Shown here: one piece after another, positions 21,143-31,004 of the stretch
Layout: each line of letters starts with the position of its first letter
Numbering within the stretch: the first letter of the stretch is position 1
Origin: Polymyxa betae
Lineage: Eukaryota > Endomyxa > Phytomyxea > Plasmodiophorida > Plasmodiophoridae
Direction: 5' to 3'
Length of the DNA: 64,000 nt
Assembly: GCA_003693705.1 (NCBI GenBank)
Contig: RBZT01000632.1
Coordinates: 8,437-72,436, forward strand
Notes under the pieces: generated by a model
Databases searched by the model: none
What the model was told of the DNA's origin: nothing
Seen by the model: the letters and a program-made list of their open reading frames with translations, nothing else
Program-made: the position numbers and the translations under genes

Positions 21143-22118
21143 ATGTCAAGCGCTATGGAGCGAAAGCTGTCGATTCCGAAGATCATCTATGGGACGGCCT
21201 GGAAGAAGGAGAAAACCAAGAGGCACGTTATTGATGCTGTTGTGGCAGGCTACAGGGCTATAGACACCGCCTGCCAGCCGAAGCATTACAACGAAGCCGG
21301 TGTCGGTTTCGCCTTGGCCGACCTGCAGAACGCCCATGGTATCGAGAGGTCATCGCTGTTTCTGCAGACCAAGTTCACGCCTCAGAACGGCCACGATTCA
21401 ACCCTGCCAATGCCTTACGACGCTGATTGTTCGATCTGGGATCAGGTCCATCAGTCGTTCCAGACCTCCAAGCAGAATCTACAGACGAATTACATCGATG
21501 CGTATTTCTTGCATGGACCGCTGATGACGATGACTCAGACGATTGAGGCCTGGAGGGCGATTGAGGATATCTACGATTCGGTTTGTGCCTTAATGTTTTC
21601 GTGAAAGCATTTTGCTTTATCACTTGGCCGTCTGTTCACAAAGCACTTTTCCGATTGTAAGTAGGGACAAGCCAAATCGATTGGAATGTCGAATATGTAC
21701 TCGTTGTCGAATCTGGAGACGTTCGTAGAGACCGTTCGTATCAAACCGATGTTCTTGCAGAATCGCTTCTATCCCGATACGAATTTCGACATTGACGTCC
21801 GCGACTATTGCCTAAAGCATGGCATTCACTATCAGAGCTTTTGTAACAGCATTTCAGCAAAAATTTTGTGTTTTCTAAATGATTTTAGGGACGTTGACTG
21901 CGAATCAAGAACTCATTCATTCACCAGTACTGACTGAAATCGCCGAGCGCATGAGAGCGACCAACGAGCAAATCTGGTTCCGATTCGTGATGAATCTCGG
22001 GATCATCCCATTGACGGGCACCACCAATATCGAACATATGAAGCAAGATCTGGATGCTGCCAAAATCAAGCTTTCCGACCACGATCAGGACCGCTTATAT
22101 CGCTTACTAAAACTGTAG
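21143..22118 (+). CDS. Aldo-keto reductase
   Basis: NAD(P)H-dependent reductase of the AKR superfamily with a TIM-barrel fold. ATG 21143 (MSSAMERKLSIPKIIYGTAW). All four catalytic positions are visible: Asp in YRAIDTACQ, Tyr in KHYNEAGVG, Lys in FLQTKFTP and His in AYFLHGP. Exon 1 runs to about 21582 (IEDIYDS), exon 2 about 21666-21843 (GQAKSIGMSN..., QNRFYP), and exon 3 about 21890-22118 (ANQELIHSPVL, FVMNLGIIPLTGTTNIEHMK, the C-terminal cofactor-binding stretch). Stop TAG at 22118. The length of about 280 aa is normal. Substrate unknown. The next gene starts about 340 bp downstream. Confidence 0.88.
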
Positions 22119-22459
22119 AGTTTGTAGTGAGTCGTGGCTGTCGCTGCTCATTAACACGACCTGTTACTATTTTAGCTACGAGCTGTTTGAACAATCTTTA
22201 GCTGAATCGCCATCTAACATTTCCAGGAATGCTTATCAAGACAAACTTTGGCTGCATTGACTCTGGCTACCCCTAACCATGTTTCGAATTTCAATCGAGC
22301 AGTATTATGATGACCTCTTGCCATGGTCAAGATGGGACACCTTCCATCTGAAGACGATAACGATTATAATTGGAGCTTTGCCAGAGAGAGACGAATATGA
22401 GATGACGAATAACGTAATGCGGGCGGGGCCTCCTACCTTGTTTCACATTCAGCTTCTGA
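22119..22459. other. Intergenic, reductase to HAUS4
   Basis: A short open frame from ATG 22279 (MFRISIEQYYDDLLPWSRW) could be a 5' exon of HAUS4, but the join was not established. GC content rises sharply at the right-hand edge. Confidence 0.35.
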
Positions 22460-23493
22460 ATGAATGTCGCTCTAGACGCGAATCACGCCAGCCTGTTCCA
22501 TGAGCGCACGGCGCTGGCGTCGCTCGTCCAGCGCATCCAGGAGCGCGTGGCGGCGTCCGATTCCCAGGTCGACGACGCACTGTCCGGCCTGAATCATGTC
22601 CGGGTCGCCCTCAATGCCCGACGGCTCATCCTGGATGCCATCGAAAACGTCGCCGATCCTCTCGTCGTGGCTGAAGCTATGAGCTTCGACGCCGTTGCTT
22701 CAGAAGTTCGTTCGCTTCAACTTTTTATTTTTTTCACTTAGTCGGTTTATCTTGAACGCTCTCAGATATCGTTTCGCTCTATGTTAACCTTAGTCTCTAT
22801 TTACCATTTTTCTTCCGAAATAACTTTCTATTTCCTCAGAATGGATTCACAATTGTGTTTCTCGGCTATGCTGCAGACGCAAATTAGCTCAATAATTTTA
22901 TTCAGGGTGAAAAACCGGCACAGATTCCGGTTGAGGCCGTCATCACCTATCTCGATGAGCTTCATCATCCTCTGCGAAAGTTTCTGGCGTCATCGTCGTC
23001 CATCGACACCGACGTCCGACATCTCCAAGAGCGGCTCCAACAACAGCGCGACCAAATCGTTCGCCGCCGCGCCGCTATCCACGATCGTCTCGTCAGCGTC
23101 TACGACGCCCTACAAAAGACGCTGAAGCTACTCCAGCTCCTGATCGCCGAGCACAAACTCGGCCGGCAGCGCGTCTTCGATGACACCCTAATTAAGGTAC
23201 TGCGCCAGCGGGCCGTCGCCTTCGATCTGAAGCTACGAGCCATGAGACGACGTCTCGAGCTGGATACGTACCGGCCCGGCGCCGTACAGGCCCTGCACTG
23301 CATCCGAGAGCGGCTCCGCTCAGGTCTCGACGGCGCCCGCGGCGAACTGAACGCTGTCAGACGCCGGCTCGGACAGTACGAGGGCATCGTCGAGTTCGAC
23401 CGAATCGTGGCGGAATACGGGGAGGTTCGAAGACAGATCGCGTTGCAGAAACAGTTGATTCAGCAGCTGAATGTGAACGATTCTGTGATGTAG
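22460..23493 (+). CDS. HAUS4: HAUS augmin-like complex subunit 4
   Basis: Augmin recruits gamma-tubulin to existing microtubules for branching nucleation in spindles. Exon 1 (ATG 22460 to about 22703) is a helical segment (VQRIQERVAASDSQVDDAL). After an intron of about 200 nt, exon 2 (about 22905-23493) is almost all coiled coil. Its C-terminal third aligns by eye with plant AUG4: LRAMRRRLELDTYRPGAVQ and ALHCIRERL correspond to the 'LR..E..LLLETYTPDSISALHNIR' segment. FDRIVAEYGEVRRQI corresponds to the 'F..I...Y..I...' end. Alternative: an unrelated coiled coil, made unlikely by these two anchors. The N-terminus may lack an upstream exon. GC-rich coding with many Arg, like the next genes. Confidence 0.72.
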
Positions 23494-23912
23494 CAATATA
23501 AGGCGTGTGGTTATGTCAAGACAGCTTCAATGTGTGTGTAATGTGTTGCTGTACTCGTGAGTTCTCTATGGGGTTTCATCCCAGCAGCAGCTTTTCCTGT
23601 TTCTAAAGAACTGGATCAGTACTGTAGCAATCTGAATCGCTCGCTTCAGGTTAAAAGTCTTTATGCATTATAGCGTCCTCAACTGAAATTGAGAACGTGA
23701 CGAAGTGAGAATGCGGCAACTATCAAAACTAAGCTGTGAAGTCATGAAGTCGGAAGCTCCCCACCTGCTGCCCGAGTCAATATTACGGCTGTCTCGTCTT
23801 CACAGCTGATTGCACGAACGTTTCCGGGTGTTGTTTCTGCATCTGGTTCGTACCCGTCCTGCGCTCAAGTACGTAAACATTCGGCTTGCCATAATGACTC
23901 TTGCAGAACAAT
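23494..23912. other. Convergent gap, HAUS4 / alpha-tubulin-like
   Basis: About 420 bp between two converging stop codons. No repeat, terminator-like structure or ORF of interest was seen. Confidence 0.45.
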
Positions 23913-25416
23913 TTATTCATCAATATCGTGTTGGTCTGATTCGTCGGTGGACCCAGCCGCCTCACGATAATCGTTTTGTAGTGTTACGAAATCGTCACGA
24001 GCTGCCTGGAACTCGGACTTATCCATACCCTCGGCTACATACCAATGCACGAATGCGTTACGGTCATACAGCCGATCGAAGTCGCGCCCGACCCGTGCCA
24101 ACGTATCGGCGATCGCCGTCGTATTTGAGACCGCCAGTACAGACCTCTGTAACGGTGCCAGATCGTCATCAGGTGACGACGTCGGTGGCTCGTTATGGAT
24201 GCCGACCTTGAAACCGGTCGGACACCTGCTGGGGTTAGGTTTTTAGGTTCTGGATCGGTAATTGTTATGTTACCAGTCGACGAACTGCATCGTGCGTTTC
24301 GATTTGAGCTGCGCCACGGCCGCATTCACGTCCTTCGGACTGACATCGCCACGATACATCAGTGCGCAGGCCAGGTACTTGCCCTGGGCCGGGTCACACT
24401 GGATCTGGATATGCTTAGGGTTAGGGTTTATGGATCTGTTGACAGTGGTCCCACCATCTGATTAGAGCGCTCGAAGGCAGCTGTGGTGATCTGCTGCACC
24501 GATAGACGCTCATTGAATGCAACTTGAGCTGATACTACAGGTGCAAATGATATAATCGGGAAATGTAGACGTGGATATGGGACCAAGTTAGTCTGTAGAT
24601 CAGCAATATGAAGATTCAGGCCGGCACCGCTGTTTGAGAACCGAGATGACGCCTGGACAGCCAGGTTTCAGGAGCTTTTTACAACAATTGCAAGAAAAAG
24701 ATTACCGTGATTGAGGACTGAACCTGTGCCATGAGAGAATTGACATGAACATATGAAGGACGGTCAACATTCAGGTTACGTGTAGCCAGGTCGTACAGGG
24801 ATCGGTTATCGACCAGTAACGACATCTGCGTCTGATCCAGCGTGGCGTGCAGGCCCAAGACGGCATTGTACGGCTCCAGAGGCGAACTTGCACAATGAGC
24901 GGACGGAGCCACGCCGACCTGTACGACCTGGATCTTGCTGCCGAGGTCCGTGACGGTATCGCCGACCAGTAGGGCGCCAAGTCCGCTACCCGTACCGCCC
25001 CCAAGTCCGCACTGGATCACAACGCTGCCGAGACGATCACTGCGCTCGGCCTGGCGTCGGACCTGCTCCGCGGCCCGGTCCAGTACGGCCCCAGGACCCA
25101 GAGCGAACCGCGCCCGCGCATAGTTACTGGCGGCATCATCATGTCCGGCCACGACCTGATCCGGGTGGTACAGGCCCCGGGCCGGGCCGCGCCGCACACG
25201 ATCGCATACGTCCGGGTCCAGGTCGATCAGGACACAGCGCGGGACGACCTTGCCGGCGTCGGTCTCGGCGAACGTACTGGCCCAGTCGCCGGTGAGTGCC
25301 TCGGCGACGGGGAGTCCGTCCGGTCCGCAGCCATGCTCACGGCATAATAAGTCCCATGTTGCCTGTCCGGACTGTATTCCCGCCTGTCCGAGATGCATCC
25401 ACATCATCTCCTTCAT
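23913..25416 (-). CDS. Highly divergent alpha-tubulin paralogue
   Basis: Full-length alpha-tubulin fold, very diverged. The ATG at 25416 gives [17 protein letters not shown], aligning with the canonical 'MREIISIHIGQAGIQ'; an open stretch upstream to 25554 is probably not translated. Exon 1 carries [37 protein letters not shown], the nucleotide loop GGGTGSG, and [10 protein letters not shown]. Exon 2 (about 24655-24460) has [18 protein letters not shown]. Exon 3 carries [19 protein letters not shown] and MQFVDW. Exon 4 carries [13 protein letters not shown] and [10 protein letters not shown], with stop at 23913. The tail is acidic but ends ...HDIDE rather than in the usual terminal Tyr. The acetylatable Lys40 loop is replaced. 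Two of three introns carry telomere-like repeats. Likely a specialised, perhaps axonemal, tubulin rather than the housekeeping copy (inference). It could also be an intact gene of unusual fast evolution with no expression. Confidence 0.88.
24232..24249. repeat. Telomere-like tract in alpha-tubulin-like intron 3
   Basis: Degenerate GGGTTAGG/TTTTAGG lying about 10 nt inside the 3' splice site (CCCCAGCAG|GTGTCC on the minus strand) of the intron that interrupts the Trp codon of FVDW. Confidence 0.75.
24415..24430. repeat. Telomere-like tract in alpha-tubulin-like intron 2
   Basis: TTAGGGTTAGGGTTTA on the plus strand, inside the intron between NQM and IQCDP of the minus-strand tubulin gene, about 10 nt from its acceptor. 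Confidence 0.85.
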
Positions 25417-25552
25417 CTTGATGGCTGTCTGTGTTATGGGGCCTGTACGGCCGTCCCGGCAGTTACGGGCGGCGACGACGGCACGCGCCCTCCTGTATGA
25501 TGACGTCAACCGGAGCGGAATGATTGAAGTCGGATTCGACGAATCCAGTGGC

Positions 25553-25572
25553 AAACCCTAAACCTAAACCCT
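25553..25572. repeat. Telomere-like tract between AK7 and the tubulin gene
   Basis: AAACCCTAAACCTAAACCCT, 137-156 bp upstream of the tubulin-like ATG and just beyond the AK7 stop codon. In plants the same 'telo-box' motif is a promoter element; that role here is inference. Confidence 0.85.
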
Positions 25573-25592
25573 TCTGCTGATGTTGCTTTTAT

Positions 25593-28005
25593 TTAGACCG
25601 AGTCTGCAGCTGCAGCAATCGTCGTGGTGGTCGTACTGGCCACCGCCGGCGGTACCGTCATCGTCGTCTTCGTACTGGCCCGGAACAGGAATTCGGCCAG
25701 ATAGTCGATGGGATCGTCAGGTCGGACACGGGCGATTTCGTACAGGCCCTCGACGACGACGGGGACGACGTGCTGGCCCAGGTACTGACGTAGAGGCCGC
25801 GCCCGATCAGCGATTAGTTCAGCCTCGGACTGGGCCAGTTGCGCTAGAAGAGCGTCCCGTTCAGCGACCTGCAGGGAGCAGAGTCAACAGTAAACCCTAA
25901 AACCCTAGACCCTAGCTCACCTTTCGTGCATGTTCTTGCGCCTGTCTCTCGATCTCCTCCTGTTTCTGTCTCTCGATCTCCATCTCATGTTCATACTGGG
26001 CGCGTTCACGTTCTCTCCGTGCGGTGTCCGCAGCTGCAATTTCCTCCTCTGTTGGATGATAATTATATGGTGGACGGGGGCCTCCCACATATGCTTCCAC
26101 CAGGGCCAGTACGGTCTCGGCAGGATCAGCTGCATTAACATCCATGATCTCCATTGTAGCAGAGAAATACGTCCTTGGATGATTATCAGGAGCGGCCGCC
26201 ACGGACTTATTCCAGATATTCAAGCGTCGTTGTAACGCTTTCTCATCCGAATGTCCGGGGATAGTACGACCGGCATTCTCCTTGGCACGACCCACGATCA
26301 GTACGTCCGTAGCGGACACCGACACGACACGATCCGGTAGTATTGGCACGTCACGCACTGCTTGTGCGGGTTCAGCAGCGGCCTCCGGCGTGTCGGTTGG
26401 TGCGGCCTGCTCCTCGGAGTCCGTGACGGCGTTCGTTGTGAACGTCGCTCGGGCCTCTTCCGATGTCCGTGGATATCCATCCAACACATAACCTTTGTTA
26501 CGGATCTCGTTACGTTGCAGCTCCAACTGAACCAGTGCGGCCACAACTCCGACCGGAGCCCGTCTGTCACATTCAATATCATCAGCGAGTCGGACTGGAC
26601 CCTGTCATCGGTTCCGTTCTAACCCGTTTTTATCGAGCTGTAGGTCCTGGCCGGCGTCACGGGCCTTGGTGATCAAGTCGCGGACCGAGACCAGCGGCAG
26701 GTAGAAGTGCGTGGCGATCTGACGCGCCCAGTACGACCGCCCGGACCCCGGCGGACCAATGACTGCTACACGGATCGGTTGTAGATTGCGGGTGGTGATG
26801 AATTCGGCGACAACCGGGCCGATCGATGCCACGAGCCCTGTTAGCGAGAACCCTAAACCCTAGAACCCCAAGAACCCTGCATATGGAGTTACCCTGTTCG
26901 GATCTCCATTCCATCTGTACTGTAGATATCCATGATGTATCACGGGCTATGATCATATCAGCAGTAGCGATATGCGGTGCGATCAGATCACGGCGTCCGA
27001 CGGCGTCCAGCTCGCTGATGGACGCCGTCGTACCGGTCGATAACATCTTCGAGACCGCCGCCACTATCGCTTGCTGTGTATCGCGGGCCTACCACGGAGG
27101 GTCAGTACGGTCTGCGTGCGACGGACGAGATCACCGTTACCTTATCGACCATGAGCAGGTAGGGTTTGGAGGATGGGGGCCGCTCCAGGAAGCGGACAGT
27201 GGCGGTAGCGTAATCTGTAACATGAATGGTAGGAAGAGTGTTCGTACCAGAACCTATTATGGGTAGACAAGGATCTGTGTTTAACCATGCCTGATCATAA
27301 CACATCGTTAGGGTTTTAGGGTTTCCATAGAAAAAGAACCCCATATAAAGAAAAACGTAGAAACAGCACATCTCGAAATCAGAATGCGATAATGATGTCA
27401 GGGTTTAGGGTTTCACCGACCTGTTTAAATAGATTATGTAGATCGGCTTCTCCATCTCCGTACATGATGCCGGCGGCCAGTACGGCCGTGCTCATCAGAT
27501 GTCTGGATGAGTTGACGATCAATGTCTCCAGGAGTTTATGGCGTGAACATGCAGCTGCGGGCTGTCTGCCTCGGAACTGGGTCTCGTCGGCCCCACCGGC
27601 CCCATCCTCACCGGGCACCACGGACGTACCGGCCCAGGTCAGGGCCGTCGACAGACAGACGACGTGTTTGGGACGCGTCAGCGTCACGGCCCGTACGGCC
27701 TTGATCAGAGCGGCGGCCTCATCCAGATCACCGAACAGGTTCACGACGATGATATCGGCGGCGGCCACGACCTGGTCCGGGCCGGGATCGCCCACAGACA
27801 CAGCGGGGTCGTACACGACCAGGCGCCGGGTGACATCGGCGGCATCGTCGTCGCTCGGGCCGGGGACTTCCTCGCCGCGGTCCCAGGCCGCATTTCGGGC
27901 CCGGATTGCGTCCAGGACGTGCCGGCCCACGTATCCGGTGCCGTCCTGGACATAGATCAAGGCCGTGGGCATGGCCGCCATCGAATCAATCGGCGGTGCC
28001 GACAT
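25593..28005 (-). CDS. AK7: Adenylate kinase 7 (ciliary AK with NAD-binding-like and Dpy-30 domains)
   Basis: AK7 is an axonemal adenylate kinase (2 ADP = ATP + AMP) needed for cilia or flagella. All three parts are present. Residues about 1-330 form the Rossmann-like half: GTGYVGRHVLDAI, VVCLSTALTWAG, AAGIMYGDGEADLHNLFKQ, and after an intron AWLNTDPCLPIIGSGTNTLP and TIHVTDYA, all characteristic of AK7. The kinase half has the P-loop IGPPGSGRSYW (Ser after the Arg in place of a Lys-Thr/Ser), LPLVSVRDLI, KGYVLDGYPRTSEEA (AMP-site DGYPR), and GRTIPGHSDEKALQRRL. A coiled coil rich in Glu/Arg/Gln follows. The last exon carries a Dpy-30 motif (VVEGLYEIARVRPDDPIDYL). Stop 25593. Five introns; three contain or abut telomere-like repeats. 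The P-loop lacks the invariant Lys (GRS for GKS), so catalytic strength is doubtful. Confidence 0.92.
25892..25914. repeat. Telomere-like tract in AK7 last intron
   Basis: Plus strand TAAACCCTAAAACCCTAG then ACCCTAG. On the gene strand it begins 6 nt after the donor (AAAG|GTGAGC) and fills the first half of an intron of about 50 nt. Confidence 0.88.
26849..26879. repeat. Telomere-like tract filling an AK7 intron
   Basis: AACCCTAAACCCTAGAACCC followed by CAAGAACCCTG. It occupies most of a short intron (about 26842-26897) whose gene-strand acceptor is GCTAACAG|GGCTCG. Confidence 0.88.
27308..27324. repeat. Telomere-like tract near the 3' end of AK7 intron 1
   Basis: TTAGGGTTTTAGGGTTT on the plus strand, about 16 nt from the acceptor of the intron that precedes AWLNTDP. 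Confidence 0.88.
27400..27413. repeat. Telomere-like tract at the 5' end of AK7 intron 1
   Basis: AGGGTTTAGGGTTT on the plus strand. On the gene strand it begins about 9 nt after the donor CAG|GTCGGTG. It is the second tract in the same intron. Confidence 0.88.
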
Positions 28006-28235
28006 GGGTCCTGGAATTGGTCTGGAGGGGGAGGGAGGGTACGACCCGGAGCGATCGGCCGGAATGTCACATCACAGGCGGCTGTGTTGAACGAGGTTTC
28101 AATGGCCCACATGATGGGGTGGTGGGGTCTGATGGCCCACATGATGGGGTGGTGGGGTCTGATGGCCGATTATGCAGGGTCCGATCATGATGTATGAGAC
28201 GGCCATGGCTCATTTGACCCGAATCTGGCGCTGAT
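28006..28235. promoter_or_regulatory. Divergent intergenic region, AK7 / gag-like
   Basis: Only 230 bp between the two start codons. It contains the 30-bp tandem repeat listed next, so any shared control elements would lie beside or within it. Confidence 0.45.
28102..28167. repeat. 30-bp tandem repeat, two full copies plus a partial third
   Basis: The unit begins ATGGCCCACATGATGGGGTG. Copies at 28102-28131 and 28132-28161 are identical, with the first 6 bp of a third copy. It is G-rich on the plus strand and ends about 70 bp before the gag-like start codon. Confidence 0.95.
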
Positions 28236-28991
28236 ATGACATCTGCTGCTCCCATCTTTCATGGCTCTACTAAATCCGATCTCCTACGCTGGTACGACCT
28301 GCTTGTAACCCGATCCACGACGACGTCGTCCTCCTGCACTCCAATACACTGGAAATCCCTCATACATTGGGATATACTGAGCTCTATATGCAGATGGGAT
28401 CTGGAAAAAGATCCTCACGCATTGACAGATAAGGATATCAAGGAATGGGTTGATCGCACCCTAGCCGACGTACTGGACCATATGGACCAGGTCATGTCCG
28501 AGCTGGTCCTGAAACCGATACCCGGGCAGCATCTCGAGGCCGTCGATGATCTCAGAAGGCAGTACGACGAGCGCGTGGCCGCCCATGGATGGCAGACGTG
28601 GTTCGCAACGCCGGATGGCCAGCGCCGGGCCGTCCAGTACCTGATCGAGGCCGTACGTCCCCGCGGGCTTCAGGAACTGATTCGGAGCAAAGTGACGTGC
28701 GACGTCGAACTGGCCCAGGACCCCGTCAAGTTCCTGGGTCGGTTGAAACAGGTTGCGGATCTGTTCGAGACCGTGATGCATTATAATCGTGTTGCCCATC
28801 AGAAATGGGAGAAGAAATCTGTTGATGATGTGACGGAGGGAGGAGAGGTGATTGTAAAGAAGAGAAGGAAATGTATGGTGTTAGATATTGACAGAGGACG
28901 AAATATATCATGTTTTAATTGTCATGAGAAAGGACATCCATCATTTCTATGTCCGCAGAACAAAGATAAGAAACCGAAAACTCAACATTAA
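28236..28991 (+). CDS. Solo gag-like protein with CCHC zinc knuckle
   Basis: Intronless 251-aa protein, ATG 28236 to TAA 28991. The middle (about residues 75-195) looks like a retrotransposon Gag/capsid region: a helical stretch including WQTWFATPDGQRRAVQYLIE and VRPRGLQELIRSK. A basic patch (VKKRRKCMV) and one canonical zinc knuckle, CFNCHEKGHPSFLC (C-x2-C-x4-H-x4-C), follow near residue 230. Only a short Lys-rich tail comes after. No protease, reverse transcriptase, integrase or LTR was found on either side: AK7 starts 230 bp to the left and the SAXO-like gene ends about 300 bp to the right. It is either the remnant of a Ty/gypsy-type element or a domesticated gag gene; the intact frame favours the latter. 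Confidence 0.75.
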   Translation: MTSAAPIFHGSTKSDLLRWYDLLVTRSTTTSSSCTPIHWKSLIHWDILSSICRWDLEKDPHALTDKDIKEWVDRTLADVLDHMDQVMSELVLKPIPGQHLEAVDDLRRQYDERVAAHGWQTWFATPDGQRRAVQYLIEAVRPRGLQELIRSKVTCDVELAQDPVKFLGRLKQVADLFETVMHYNRVAHQKWEKKSVDDVTEGGEVIVKKRRKCMVLDIDRGRNISCFNCHEKGHPSFLCPQNKDKKPKTQH

Positions 28992-29294
28992 GTGATGCCG
29001 TTTGTGAGAGAAAGAGAGAAGGGATATCATTGATATTGAGACGACATCTGCGTAATCTGATCCTACGATAAGAGAATAATCGCATGCGATCTGGTAGACC
29101 GGAAATCGTAATGAATGCAATAAACCAACATGGATGTGTTGTAGTTCGTGCAGCAGATCTCCGATTTCTAGGCACCAAGTAAAGCGTGAAAACAACAGAG
29201 GATGGGATCAGCACGACCGCATCCCGATTTTGGTGGATAGATGCAGCAATGTATTAAACCGACATTTTTCATGATGAAATTATCACCGGTCTGA

Positions 29295-30882
29295 TTACGA
29301 TTCCAGATCGTGATAGGCGGCGCTCATTATATTGCTGGTCGATAATACTGGCCCATGCGGAGCGGCGCCCATCACGTGCGAATGCTGTACGGGGGCCTTC
29401 ACCAGCGGGACGTGCTGGATCCGGCCCCGATTCAGCAAACTGTTGGTCGTGGACATGGACGCCCTCTGTCCGGGCGTCGTCTCGTCCTCCCACTGAACGA
29501 AATCAGAAGATGACGATGACGCAGACCACGATTCGGAACCTGAAGGGATTCGGTCTGGGCGACGGCGCGCGTCACCTTCTCGCCAACGGCCGGCGTCTTG
29601 GCCGTGAATTTCGACGCCATCTCGGTCTCGAAGCTGGTCGTGCGACGCCCTTCGGCGGGCCAGCTCGCCCTGGCGAATCGATTCTTGGTCGTTAGAGCAA
29701 CGTTCTTCATCGTCTGACGATCTTCCATCGACACAGATACCGTCTTATCTGTCAAACATCAAATTGATGGAAAATGCCTTCAAAAAATTCAAAAAAATTC
29801 ACTTCGCAATCGATCAAACACAAAATTGTTAAAGTCATTGTACCGTTGAATTCTCTGGCGACGGTTGATAGAAAGTGACCCCGTGATGACGCCTCATCAT
29901 GACCGATGATCGCATGATTGGTGGCCGCCTCCGGGCGTACTGGTCGCCGGCGCTCCGTTACCGGCGGCAGGAGATAATCGCGCCCGAACGTGGTCTGGTA
30001 ATCGGTCGCGGCGCCTGGATCGCCGACCACGGCATGCGACGGTCCGTCACGGGGCGCCGATCGTGCGGCGGCCGCCCTCGGCGTCGTACTGGCCGCCGTT
30101 GGGAACAGGCTCTGCCGCGCCATGCTCTGATAGTCGAGGTCGTCATCGCCGAGCATGATCCGATGATCGTGACGGGCGTGTTCATAGGAGATCCGGGGCG
30201 TCATCAGACCCGGCCGCGCACCGAAGAACGACGCCGTGGCCGTCGCGAAATCGCGATCGTCGTGCACGCCCGATTCGCCATGTAGCGCGACCGATGGCCG
30301 ATTTGGCGACGTCCGATACGGAGGCGTCGACGCCGCCAGCGACTCGCAGACATCGTTGGTCGTCATCCATCGATCCGGGCCATCATCAGTCGTCATGGAG
30401 CGAGGCGCGGTCGGGGGGCGCATCGCTCGCGGCGTCCGCGACGGCGTCGTGGTCGTGGCGAACTGCGCCAACGTTGACGATGTCCATTCGGTCGGATGAT
30501 AGCCCAGGATCAAATGCGACGTCGTCGGCAGCTTCGGGGCGGCGGTGCGTCCGGTCCGAGCACCGCTCGCGACGTACTGGACCGCGGTCTCGGTCCGCCA
30601 CGGTACCGAATCCGTCCCGAACACGATATGCGACGCGACGCTGCTCGGCTTCGAAGGCGGTGCCCTGGCGGCAGCCGTCACCGGCGTCGGCGGCGTCGGC
30701 TGGTTGAAGCGATCATCGTGAGCGGCGGCGGCGAACCCAACGGAGTCTTTGGCGTTCGGGTTGGCGGTGGCCGCCGCCCGGCTCAGGCCGTGCAGTCCCG
30801 CGAACGACGCCGTCGCGGATGATTCGAAGACCGGTGTCCGCCTGCCGAGATGGATATTGGACCTGTACGACCAGTACGTCAA
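29295..30882 (-). CDS. Axonemal SAXO/PPP1R32-like repeat protein
   Basis: Ala/Thr/Pro/Arg-rich protein with at least five degenerate repeats of the form (S/N)H-phi-phi-phi-G-D-x-x-x-Y: SHIVFGTDSVPW, SHLILGYHPTEW, HRIMLGDDDLDYQS, SHAVVGDPGAATDYQ, NHAIIGHDEA. Further C-terminal pieces include HSHVMGAAPHG. Repeats of this style occur in flagellar and SAXO4/PPP1R32-type microtubule-associated proteins; the assignment is by pattern, not alignment. Exons lie at about 30882-29850, 29755-29520 and 29480-29295, with stop at 29295 (SAAYHDLES). The start is unresolved: the frame is open to 30882 without ATG, and a candidate first exon (ATG 30956) does not join in phase. Very GC-rich. Confidence 0.6.
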
Positions 30883-31004
30883 TCGCAGCCGTGTATAGAG
30901 CAGTGGACGTTACCTTCGTGATTGTTGTAGAAGTTGCTGCTTGGCATCATGACCATCCTTCCAGGATTCGAACCTTCTCCCTGGAATTAGAAACATGATA
31001 GATA

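Noticed and set aside
24200-27420. Telomeric repeats as sign of a chromosome end or assembly joint
   Set aside because: Tracts are 10-30 bp, lie inside introns of intact genes and occur in both orientations; genes continue on either side.
27390-27960. 187-codon plus-strand frame opposite AK7 exon 1
   Set aside because: Antisense shadow; the minus frame carries the recognisable AK7 motifs.
29899-30707. Several long plus-strand frames across the SAXO-like gene
   Set aside because: GC-rich DNA leaves antisense frames open; their products are Arg-rich nonsense, while the minus frame shows repeated motifs.
30955-30985. GGTTCGAATCC box resembling a tRNA B-box (minus strand)
   Set aside because: No matching T-arm with a 7-nt loop, no A-box, anticodon arm or acceptor stem around it.
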